A stretch of 64,000 bases of DNA from Merluccius polli (taxonomy: Eukaryota; Chordata; Actinopteri; Gadiformes; Merlucciidae). Position numbers and translations under genes: made by a program. Numbering within the stretch: the stretch's first letter is position 1; the number at the start of each line of letters is the position of its first letter. The DNA is taken from contig JAOPHQ010002014.1 of the NCBI GenBank assembly GCA_030340625.1, positions 1 through 64,000 of the forward strand, given 5' to 3'. Positions 1 to 56,941 of the stretch are shown here, piece after piece. A model generated the notes under the pieces. It did no database searches. It worked only from the letters and a program-made list of their open reading frames with translations, and was not told the origin of the DNA.

Positions 1-268
<268 letters not shown>

Positions 269-832
269 CTCGACAGCTGACAGCACAGAGTGTCTACGTG
301 TTCTATGCTGTGATGTTGCCCAGAACTGCGTTGCCGTATTATTATTAGGCATCTGCGCTTCACACTGCGTCTGTTTATTGTGTCCGCCGCTCCGGGAAAT
401 GTTTCTCTGATGGCGGCCCCTCGCCACAGAGCACACATTGTGACGCAAAAGACAACCAAGAAACTGACTGTGGTCTGGGAGCTGTAGTCCACAAGGGATC
501 CATGTGGCTTTTGGGCTCCATCTTATCCAATTTCAGCTTAGGGGAAGTTATGTCATAAGTGCACTTCCACTAATCTCGATCATCTAGAGCCGTAAAACCG
601 TTTCAGAGAGAGAGAGTTGTGTAATTAGAGCCATGTTTGAAAGTGACACTTGTCACAGGGGAGAGCGGGGAAAACAGCCTCTGTTTTAATGATTTTCTAT
701 CCTGGAGGCCCACCGGGTCTCTGGGCCCCGTGACTCAGGAGTCATTTCAGCACAATGCCTATGGTTACTTTCTTTCCAGTTTAATTAGCTCTGATGGGGC
801 TAGCATAGCCTCATGCGAACGGGTTTGATACG
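269..832. other. intergenic sequence, no gene seen
   Basis: No convincing reading frame. It includes an ACTACAGCTCCCAG element on the minus strand (about 476-489), similar to the ZNF143/STAF promoter motif, of unknown use. Confidence 0.4.
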
Positions 833-1025
833 ATGGCTGCACAGAGGAGCGTCGCTGAGGCGTTTTGGATGGCTGCCGCTAATGTGGAACGATCTGTTGA
901 GTTTGCTATCGCTGCAGTATTAAACGAACTGGACAGACTGGACTTAAAGCACTTCAAGTTTTAGTTGATAAGAAAGATGTGTTTGCCGTAATTCCAACTG
1001 GATTTGGTAAAAGTTTAGTTAACGT
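833..1025 (+). pseudogene. RecQ-like helicase fragment from a mobile element (frameshifted)
   Basis: An ATG opens MAAQRSVAEAFWMAAANVER and continues to LDRLDLKHF. After one missing base the reading continues QVLVDKKDVFAVIPTGFGKS, a Walker A (helicase motif I) of the RecQ type. The frame then dissolves. Only the N-terminal part and motif I remain, with no downstream helicase motifs. Such RecQ-like genes occur in fish in repeat copies carried by transposable elements. I infer a dead copy rather than an exon of a host gene. The following sequence to about 1190 (tccaattgcgtccggaag and neighbours) looks like the same repeat. Confidence 0.5.
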
Positions 1026-1250
1026 CACACGTTCCGTTGCTCTGATTGGTTGTAGGTCTATCCAATTGCGTCCGGAAGCATTTTAGTCTGCGCCCACTGA
1101 TTACGCCTCTTGGAAATCGAAAATGAACTGAGGGGTTCCAGATGCATTTGCAAATTGGTCTGGCGACGCCAGGCCAGGGCTAACACGCAATGCTTCAGCC
1201 AATCCATGGTGAAAACAGAGGCATTTTACGACACAGCACAGAGGGCACAT

Positions 1251-1251
<1 letters not shown>

Positions 1252-1287
<36 letters not shown>
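1252..1287. repeat. (GT)n microsatellite
   Basis: Uninterrupted GT dinucleotides. Confidence 0.95.
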
Positions 1288-1289
<2 letters not shown>

Positions 1290-1597
1290 AACATATAAAC
1301 CGGCGGTGACGCGAGAGAGGCTTCTCCTGCAATCTTATGTAATTGCCGTGCGACAAGCCGTTAGGTTTCCACATGTTTCAATTATTACCTCTTATTGGTG
1401 CATCCATGGAATTAAATGACAGAAATAATCATGTTTTTATTTGCTACGTGAGTCATCTGTTCGGTTGTGCAGTTCCAATCCGTCTCTGGTGTATTCATTC
1501 GATATCATTTATGAAATTATAATTAATGTGAGTATTATGTAATAGCAAACAAATGCTGGAAATGTTGTTTATAGAACATAATAGTAATAGTAATAGT

Positions 1598-1601
1598 AGT
1601 A

Positions 1602-1639
<38 letters not shown>
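1598..1639. repeat. (AAT)n microsatellite
   Basis: TAATAATAA array ending in AATGG. Confidence 0.9.
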
Positions 1640-1640
<1 letters not shown>

Positions 1641-1784
1641 GTCACCTTTTTTACAACCTTATAAATTATAATAAGTAAGTAAGTAGTAACACATAACAAT
1701 AATAATAAGTCATTGTTTATCATGTAGAAGTGGACAAAAAATAAATGATATTAGAACATATTTTATTCATGTAGTCATGATTAT

Positions 1785-1790
<6 letters not shown>

Positions 1791-1845
<55 letters not shown>
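1791..1845. repeat. (AT)n microsatellite
   Basis: Pure AT dinucleotides, about 27 units. Confidence 0.95.
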
Positions 1846-1849
<4 letters not shown>

Positions 1850-2103
1850 CTACTACAGCCAGCCAAGTACAAACCTCTCTAGTGAGTACCGACCAGGGAC
1901 AATAACACCAGCCTTCCTTGAGATCTGTTATTCATGAGAGACTGAATGCCTGTTTCTCTTTATTAGCCAGTAAATAGACCGGCAGTTTCAAGGCGACGTT
2001 TCCAACTGGCCAACCAGCTTCGTGTTGAAAGCCTGATTAAAAACACATACAATCTATCATGTTTTATGCGTTCAGTGACATGGTACACAATATATTTTTA
2101 ATG

Positions 2104-2104
2104 T

Positions 2105-2181
<77 letters not shown>

Positions 2182-2367
2182 GTGTGTGTGTGTTTGTGTG
2201 TTTGTGTGTGTCAACTTTTTATTTACCTGCATTTACTATTATACCCTTATTATTTCCATGTCTGTGTGTGTTTTTGTGTATGTGTGTGCGTGCATGTGTA
2301 TGTGTGTGTGTGTGTGTGTGTTTGTATGCCTTACCATGTGTGCATTTATATTGTTTTTACCCTTATT

Positions 2368-2403
<36 letters not shown>

Positions 2404-2441
2404 CTTGCTTGCTTGCACATGTGTGTGTGTGTGTGTGTGTT
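2104..2441. repeat. cluster of (GT)n arrays
   Basis: Four GT arrays (about 2104-2211, 2262-2330, 2370-2400, 2419-2441) separated by two related spacers containing tttaccctta/tacccttatt. This suggests that the array plus spacer was duplicated. Confidence 0.85.
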
Positions 2442-2466
2442 TCTCTAGCTCTCTGGCCCTGCTGTA

Positions 2467-2527
2467 GACAGACAGACAGACAGACAGACCGACAGACAGA
2501 CAGACAGACCGACAGACAGACAGACAG
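2467..2527. repeat. (GACA)n array with GACC variants
   Basis: Tetranucleotide GACA/GACC repeat of about 15 units. Confidence 0.9.
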
Positions 2528-3236
2528 CAGGCCCACAGCACCGCTGGCTCCACTAATGACTTGTGACAGGAGGCCCGTCGCCAGGGCGCCTCTCCGCTCT
2601 CCCATGTGGCGCAGTGGACCCGGAGAGCCGAGGCGCGCCCAGTGGACCAAGACCCTGGACCATGTGATTCATCAGCCACCGCAGGGAGGGGGGGGCGGGG
2701 GGGGTTGTTTGCTTCATTGGTGGTTGTTTTTCTGGATCAGTAACCGCCTGTGTCTTTATGTAATGGTAATGCAGAGCGTACATTGTAGTTCGAGCCCTTA
2801 TCCGTGCACCTAGGGCCACTCTTCAGTCTGAATTGGTGATGAATAAACTTCCACTGTTTAAACCTACAGACTGCACCAAGCTTATGGTGCATTCAGGTCT
2901 TGTAATTTGCCACAATGTGCTGTTCCTTTCATCGCCACAAGGTGTCTCTGTTACACCAGGTCTGCGCCAGCCCTCCGCCGTGCACCTGCTGCTGCACCTG
3001 TTCTGCGTTTCCCCACCACATGTTATCTCCTTTATTTCTCATGCTCATTGTATGTGTGCAGATTAATCGTAATTGTGGATAGGAATAATGTTGCGTGCAG
3101 GTGTACTCTGTCCGGTCAGGACAATATTTGCGATGGGCTCGGGGGTTTTATTGGCTCGCTCAGCTGGGGGAAATATTGGCCCACCTTCACGGTCTTCTGG
3201 GCTTGAGTTATATTTGTTCCTGCTTTGATAAGGATA

Positions 3237-3610
3237 ATTTGAAACCCAGGATATTCATAAGGCATAGGCTATTACTGGCTTCAGCAGCAGCAGCAACAAC
3301 AACAACAAATAGGCCATGATGAGGGCCATCACAATTAAAGTAGTCCAATATTGTGCACTAACCCTAACCCCAACCCTAACCCTATCATTTGAAACCCAGG
3401 ATATTTATGGAAATAGGCAATTAATGGCTTCAGCAACAACAACAACAACAACAACAATAACAACAACAAACATAGGCCATACATGTTGCATACAGGTGGT
3501 GTGCTGCAGGACCCTGCATAGCAACTGTCATTCTGTGTTATTATAGGCCTATTAAATTGGCCCCATGATGGGGCCATCACAATTAAAGTACTCCAATATT
3601 GTGCTTTAAA
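3237..3610. repeat. imperfect tandem duplication with (CAA)n cores
   Basis: The block at 3237-3360 starts tttgaaacccaggatatt and ends gtccaatattgtgc. It recurs at 3388-3604 with the same ends. The second copy has a longer CAA array and an extra insert around 3481-3550. Confidence 0.8.
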
Positions 3611-3844
3611 GGACAACATTTAAATACTAATATGGAGGGTAGGATAAGGACAAATAGTCACTTTATCAGACACCTGACTGTTTTTAATCCATACAGGCAA
3701 TATGGATATAAAAGAGCCCATTATTGATTGGCTGGAAAGACGGACGGGGTTGATCTGCAATTGCTAGTGTTTATTGGCTTATTGGCTTTATTGGTTATGT
3801 CGTTAATAAAACCTGGTGTCCCCCCCCCCACCCACCCCCTGGGG

Positions 3845-3848
3845 GTGT

Positions 3849-3925
<77 letters not shown>

Positions 3926-4010
3926 TGTGTGTGTGTGGGGGGGGGGGGGGGTGGATGAGGGGGGGGTCTGGGGGTGGGGGTGGGGGGGGGGGGTCTGGGA
4001 CGGGGACTGG
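3845..4010. repeat. (GT)n array followed by G-rich tract
   Basis: About 90 bp of GT, then G runs of up to 14 separated by GTCT/TGGATGA. G-quadruplex-capable on the plus strand. Confidence 0.85.
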
Positions 4011-4435
4011 CTCGCATGTTTGACGTGGTGTGGTGACGACGCACCGGGAGCCAGCGTCTCCCCTGTAGGATGGAGGGCTCCGTCGGCGGGAGAGGCGCAT
4101 ACGCTCACTCTCGTTTGGAGACAGCGAGGCTCTCCCTCTCCTCCCTCCTCTCTTCCTCCTCTTCTCCCCCCTCTTCTTCATCTTCACTTTCACGTCCCTT
4201 GACGACACGCCAAGCGGGATGAGGATACCGCGCATCTCTGCTTCCTGAGCCTCTTCGTCACACCAAAGGAGTCAGACCGGTACCGGTCGTGCAGCAGCAT
4301 CTCTCCCCCCCCCCCCCCCCCCCCCCTCCAACTCGATCGGGGCTTTTAGGAGACAGAGACAGCGAGACAGAGAGGCAGAGAGACAGACAGAGAGACAGAG
4401 GGACAGAGAGAGAGAGGGGGGGTGTGTGTGCGGGC

Positions 4436-50926
<46,491 letters not shown>

Positions 50927-53237
50927 ATCTCCGTGGAAACCCTGACCGCAACCCCTGCCCATCGCCCCCCCCAATCCCGCTCCCACGAACAAAAGACTAG
51001 CGACACAACGAAAATCACAACATCCTGATGCTCTCGACCCCCACACCCCCCCCCGCCCCCCCTCCTCCTCTCTCACAGATGAAGGCTCAGGAAGACCGAC
51101 CTCTGAGGCTGGGAAGGGTTCATGGATGCTGGTCTTGATGCGCGAGAAGTCAGTCGTGTGTGTTGGCGCGTGGGTGTGTGTGTGTGTGCGCGTGTGTGTG
51201 CGTGTGTGGGTGGGTGTGTTGGCGATGAGATATCAATTCAACTTAGCTGCTAGTGAAGAACGAAGAGTGCCTCGTCATCGTCGTCACGTCCTTTTGACTC
51301 TCAATATCATCAATACTCCAATAACTCGCTTCAATACGTCTCATTATCACTCTCAATAACTCACCCACACGACGCAGAGCAGCGACTAGTTAGACAACAG
51401 CCCTGTAAAACGGCCAAAGCAAAAAAAAAAAAAAAAAGAAGGAAACTAAGCTTGGTTTTTGTAACATTGCATGTGTCTTCGGTCCCGTGTCCGCGTGTCG
51501 TGCGCTCTCCGTCTCGTGTTGCGGGACCCCGGGGGTCCAACACACACAGTTTGTATCGCATCGAATCTCAACTCAACCGTTGAAGATCCCAAGAAACACA
51601 GCGCCTTTCAAGTGGCCCATCGGGGTGTACAGCTGCGATGGGTTTGCGATATGCAAATACACACTAGATTAATTTATTAATAAATTAACTGTAAGCAGAC
51701 ACTGCGGTCAATTCTCTAAAGCGGCACATTGTACATTCATAACATAATTGTCAGAGATGTTTATAAAAAAGGAATCGGGGAAACAAGTCGGTCAACTATT
51801 GAACTGAAGACTTAAATGTCAGAGAAATTATTAGGTTGAGGAAAATACAATGGATTTAAACTGTAATAACAAACTATTTCAAACGTTATTTAGGTATATA
51901 GATATATTAACTATGCGAAGTTACTAGGCTACTGAAGTCTAGACAGGATGTCAAAGTCTGCAGAGGACTAAGCGGATCAATGGCCGATTTATTAACTTAG
52001 CTCTGAGCTGAAGTAGCTCCTTCATTTATAGGGAACCTCCACGAAGTAAAGGAAAGTAGGAAAGAGTTCATTCTCCTTATTAGACTTATCAGATCAAAAC
52101 AATGGCATTTTCTAGGGAAATTCATATATTTCTAAATGTTAAAGGGTGGCGAATGAAAATAATGTATCATCCAAGTTTTATTTATATATTGATTTATACA
52201 ATTGTATTTGGTTCTTGTTTGGGCAGATTGTTATCACGGTGTAACAAACTTTGTTTTATTCTCTATGAGCACAATTTCTATAATGTTATGGCATCGGTGA
52301 ATTATTTTTCACTGTTGAGTTTCTGTGAGTTTATTGTACAGGATTGTTGAATCGTTAATTTATTTTCAAAAATATACATTTGTATCTATCCGTGCCATTC
52401 TTTAATCTCATATATTGCTTTGTAAATATATTGCCAACACATTATGTGCCACGATACCAACTCTGTCCTCATGTGGGTGTACATAATATTTATTATTTCT
52501 ATTACAGCAACTTGTTGTAACCGGGCAAAGGAAATAGTTTACCTGTGAATATCTTTATAATGCCATTTTATAACTCTTCGGTGGTGTGACGTTGCAGTGT
52601 GCCTGGTTTGCTCAAATGGATTTGCACAGAGTGACAGAAAAGCGTCCACATCTGTCCACATCTGCCCCCCGCTCCCTCCCCCCTCCCTCCCCCCACCACC
52701 ACCACCACCTCCACTCCAGGCAGCAGCAGCTGGTGTAGAAAACAGCGTCAATGTGTTTATTTCAAGCGTTAACCCTCGATGCTTTCCGTCCCACGATGCT
52801 TTTTTATTATTATTGGGGGTAAAAAAAAATTTAAAAAAGCAACGCAACACAACCGCTGCTCCTGTCCCATTAGAGCCGCCGTGTGTCGCCATGAGGAGGA
52901 GGAGGATGATGAAAAACCAGAACTTGAACTACTTTTTTTGCACTATGCGCTGTCGGGACGAAGCCGGTGAACAGCAGCAGCACGACCCTTTAATCTGAAT
53001 CTACACGCTCCGGCAGACGTATTCGGCCGTCCCCGCGGACAGGCGCACCTGATCAGTTGTCCCAGTGTTGGCCCTCGTTCACTTTCAGTAGTATACTGTG
53101 GCTTCTTAGTCGTGAGCCACAGGGATGACTGGGAAGTATAAGGAGCATAAGGCGCGGGACTGTGTCAGTTGAAACCCATGCAAAGGTGTTTGGTTTTTTT
53201 TGTATGTCTTTTCATCGTTGTCGCTATTTGTCTCCGA

Positions 53238-53273
<36 letters not shown>

Positions 53274-53909
53274 GTATCTATATTATACACAAACAAACAC
53301 CACGTGATTACGCCTGGTGCCATATAGGCCCTGGGCAGTTTACAGGTCAAGCGACGGATGATGGAGAGAGTGCATGACAATGACATCACCACAGAGGACG
53401 TGCATGACGTCATACGACAGGATAATCCTGTGCCATAACCCCCCTCCCATCCACCCCCCCCTTTGAATTACCCCCCCTTGAGCCAATAAGGGCCAAAACC
53501 TCCTTCGGACAAGAATTGCGTCCGTCTTTCCCTTAGACTATCCTATCTATACTGTAATACCACATGGGGCATGCAAACACAAAGAGCATGTTTTGATATC
53601 CTACAGCCTGCCAAGAAAGACATGTTTCTGTTTTTAATGTCTCTCACTGGTCTCATGTCTCAGAATAGACCCCCCCCCCCCCCCCCCCCCCCCCCCACGA
53701 CCAGGGATGGACCGCTTGAGTTTTCTAACCGTATCATCTGACTGTGTTTCCATGGATGCACTGTGCATGTCCCGTGGGTGTGTGCCATGATGCCGTGTTC
53801 ACCTTTACTCCCGTCGTGTTTCTAAGTCATTGTTCAAAGGGGTTGATCCATTTTGTACTATTTATATGAAGTCGTGCACTTCACTACAAGCAGAACATGA
53901 ACAAATAAA
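50927..53909 (+). other. kcnt1: kcnt1 3' UTR (probable)
   Basis: AT-rich sequence after the stop with no long reading frame. It holds an A run near 51421, an ACC/CCA-rich patch near 52690, a (CT)n-(TA)n patch near 53240, and a 30-base C run near 53670. It closes with a canonical AATAAA at 53904-53909, near the start of a dispersed repeat. The exact cleavage site cannot be seen. Earlier signals, for example AATAAATTAA near 51679, could also be used. Confidence 0.5.
53904..53909 (+). terminator. kcnt1: candidate polyadenylation signal for kcnt1
   Basis: Canonical AATAAA, followed by a GT/T-rich stretch (atattttgttttcttcctt) about 45 nt downstream, a plausible downstream element. Confidence 0.45.
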
Positions 53910-53970
53910 TGCTGCATGCAGCCATATATATTGAACCGAAATGATATTTTGTTTTCTTCCTTAATAATTC

Positions 53971-54328
53971 AGTGCATTTATATAGCGCTTTTCGAGACAC
54001 CCAAAGTGCTTTGTGTGTGTGTGTGTGTGTGTGTGTGTGGGGGGGTATATGACACCTCATCCGCTGCCAGTGTGTAGCACCATCTGGGTGACGCACGGCA
54101 GCCAGTATGCGCCAGAACGCTCACCACACACTGGCTCAGCGGAGAGGTGAGGAATGAAACTATCCAATTAGATGATTAGATGGCCATGATGGTACAAGAG
54201 CCGGGTCGGGAATTTGGCCGGGACACCGGGGTCAGCACCCCTACTCTTGCGATGAGTGCCACGGGATCTTTAGTGACCACAGGGAGTCAGGACCTCGGTT
54301 TTAACGTCTCATCCGAAAGACGGTGCGC
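53971..54328 (+). mobile_element. dispersed vertebrate/fish repeat
   Basis: Starts gcatttatatagcgcttttc, contains gtgtagcaccatctgggtga and gggaatttggccgggacacc, and ends cgtctcatccgaaagacggt. This combination recurs in many fish genomes. The family name is not certain. A GT array (54012-54038) is inserted in it. Confidence 0.6.
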
Positions 54329-54330
54329 TA

Positions 54331-55034
54331 GACAGGACAGAGAAAGCCAGGCAACCAGGAAGTGACTTGGTAGAGAATGTTCCTGATTGGTTGTTACAAC
54401 ACGAGCCCTGATTGGTTGAACCATATTTTGACAGCCCACTACTTAAGCAATATCACACTCAAGGTCGTGCTGTTATGCTGATATTATGCTGATATTCAGC
54501 ATAACAGCACGACCTCGAGTGTGATATTGCTTTTACACAAAAGCGCCACAAGCGCCATTCATTAGTGGACAGTAATAAGCGACAACAGATGATGATTGGT
54601 TTGTTTATTTCATCATTTACACATCACAAATAGTTCCTCAACTGGACTAGACTGTTGCCAAGCAACACATCAAAATTTCCCTGCACACCAGCTTGCTACT
54701 TAGTGCAGGTCTACATGTACCTGCATGTGTCCATTTATTGTATAACCAGCGAAATAATATGTTGATAGATAACGATCGTCGACGTAATTAACGGTTATTA
54801 GAGCAGCTGTAAAGCGGAGGGATACATGTATAGGTAAAAGTCCCAGTGCTGTCATACTGAATATCAGCACTCATGGAGGATGCCTCTTGTCCAATCAAAT
54901 GACTCGGTCAGAACTAGCTGCTGTATAAACATTATGTTATACCATAACGGATTTATAGATAGCTGCTGGAATGTGATGAGTAATTTGACAATTTATACTT
55001 ACTAATTGTACTATTGAAATATTGCCTACTGCTC
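54331..55034. other. intergenic, between kcnt1 and the LRR gene
   Basis: Contains the long hairpin. A TTTATT at about 54604 gives AATAAA on the minus strand, which could serve the convergent LRR gene. No other gene signal. Confidence 0.4.
54447..54530. repeat. long hairpin, arms of about 38 bp
   Basis: gcaatatcacactcaaggtc (left) and gacctcgagtgtgatattgc (right) are nearly perfect complements. The stem continues through gtgctgttatgctgatat. Confidence 0.9.
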
Positions 55035-56272
55035 CTATAACACTACTCTAAAGCTCAACATACAATAATGTCGACTACTAGATGAATGCCGAGGTTCCCG
55101 CCAAAAGGCTGACCTAACGTCCGTCTGCCCCCTGCTGCCTGGGGCCACCGCTTGTTGACGTGCGTCCGTCTCCACCTCTCTCTGGTCCAGCGGCCCTGGT
55201 TCTGGACCACTTCGTGGAGCAGGTCCTCGTAGGGACGCCGCTCTCTCTGATCCCCGCCGTCGGACATAACCCTCGGGGCCGCCGGCGGTACTACTGACCC
55301 GCCTCCGGCCCGGAGGGCGCAGGCTCCGCGGGGTCCACTCCGGCGCACGCCGGTCCACCGACGGCTCTCGTTCGTCATCGGCCGTCCGAATCTTCGGCTC
55401 TCGGAGTCGCCGCAGGTGGAGACCGTCTCGGCTCCACGCGGACGTCAGTCGCGTCGGCGGCGGTGACTCGCTGTAGTAGCGGGCCTGGGGCGGTACCGGT
55501 GGGCGACAGGCGAGAGACGTCCTCCGTTTGATTTCCTTTGGCGCCCCCCGGTGGCCGACTCCCGGTAGCCGAAGATGCGGGAGCGGTGGCCGCGCCGCAA
55601 CCCTCTGGGTCGGTATCAACGGCATCAACTGTTGCTGTGTGTGTGGTCAAAATGCGTCTTCCTTCACTCTGACCCGCGGTGATCCGTTTGTCCTGCCGCT
55701 GAGCTGCACTTAGCGGCCAGGAGGCCACCCTGCGCATGACATCGCCGGTCTTTGACCTTTGACCCCTGTCAGCGGCGTCAGCTTCCCGTTCGGGCGGGAC
55801 AGGGCCGATGCTGAGGTAAGGCACCGCCTCCGTGTTGACGGAGATGAAAGGGACGCGCTTGTCGGCGTGTCGCTGACCGTCCTCTTGGGGACTTGTCTCC
55901 GTCTCCAGTTTCACGTCAGGTGCGGCGGTGTCCTCTGGCCGCCGGAGACGTGTCTCAGTTTGCTGTACGCCGGGTGAATCTTTCACGGCGACGCCGAAAG
56001 GGGACGTCGACAGCACGGCATTGGCGGATTTTGCCCTGACGGTCGTGGGGTTAGCGCTCCAAGCTCTCGGCGAGGTGCCAGCGAACGGTTTCAACGCCGT
56101 CTCTCCTTCGTAGGATCGGCGGAGGGAGATCCGGGGGGCCGCAGTCGGCCGGATCGCCCCGCATTCGGGTCCTCTTCTGCCGAAGGTCCGGCCTTCTCGA
56201 CTCGGTTCCTTCGCTTCCTCCAGTAGAGGCCTCCCATGAAGCAGAGGACCCCCAGCAGGGCACACAGCGGCA
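55035..56272 (-). pseudogene. possible tail exon(s) of the LRR gene, with apparent frameshifts
   Basis: After the acceptor cctcttatctccag the minus strand reads PLCALLGVLCFMGGLYWRKR, a membrane helix with a stop-transfer cluster, then a polar tail. The frame must change at a run of six G (plus strand 56133-56138) to go on as ISLRRSYEGETALKPFAGTS, and again at a run of six C (55544-55549) to go on as EIKRRTSLACRPPVPPQARY. It ends at TAG (55035). The preceding donor could be gtaggc after PAELSIPTAALIGVM (about 56627). Either this is a long cytoplasmic tail broken by sequencing errors in homopolymers, or a decaying segment. Confidence 0.45.
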
Positions 56273-56669
56273 CTGGAGATAAGAGGAACAAGAGATGCTG
56301 CACATTCTTACGTTAAAAAATAAGACGACGCTCTCAACTCACGATTAGACCTTGAAGACGAGTTGAAGTGCTGTCCTACACATTCCTGCATCGACATTCA
56401 GCGGCAGAAGCTTTTCCCCAATGTGGCGAACAAAGCATGGACCTTCAAAATTGGAGTAGCTAGGAAACAAAGGTTTAAAAAAAAAAAAACCAAAAAGGAT
56501 ACAGGGTTTTTTTGTATTAGTGGTAGGGTGGACAGTTACAGTAGATATCGCATATCAAAGTGCCTTCTAAATTTCTACATTACAACAATGGCATACTATA
56601 GAGGAAGAGGTTACACAGATATAAATCATCGCCTACCCATCACCCCGATGAGAGCGGCGGTCGGGATGC

Positions 56670-56941
56670 TCAGCTCAGCTGGTCGGTGATTGGCTGTGAT
56701 GGCGGCCCCCGATGGCGATGTTGTGATCGACAGGTAGAGTAGAGAGCGATGACCACACCGGTGGGGAGGATGGCGGTGGTGAAGATGATGACGGTGACAA
56801 CGGCCATGGTGAAGGTGATGGTGATGATGAAGGTGTGGTCCCGCACAACCGACACGTTCCACACAGGTAGGCCGCTCAGGTGTGCGGGAGTACTGCAGGT
56901 GACCTCATTCTCCTGCTCCAGCAATGCTCTGTTCTTCAGAT
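56670..56941 (-). CDS. LRR gene exon 4 (C-cap, membrane helix, stop)
   Basis: 272 nt, acceptor atatttcag. Starts DLKNRALLEQENEVTCST and continues PAHLSGLPVWNVSVVRD, which completes the C-cap apart from a missing fourth Cys. A hydrophobic stretch of about 30 residues follows, then TGA at 56670-56672. A minisatellite-free but MITE-bearing intron precedes it. Confidence 0.65.

Noticed and set aside
2059..2813. Long reading frames of alternating Cys-Val or Thr-His
   Set aside because: They are translations of (GT)n/(CA)n arrays. The same happens at 3795-4235, 23024-23761, 26696-27279, 47595-48399 and 60637-60975.
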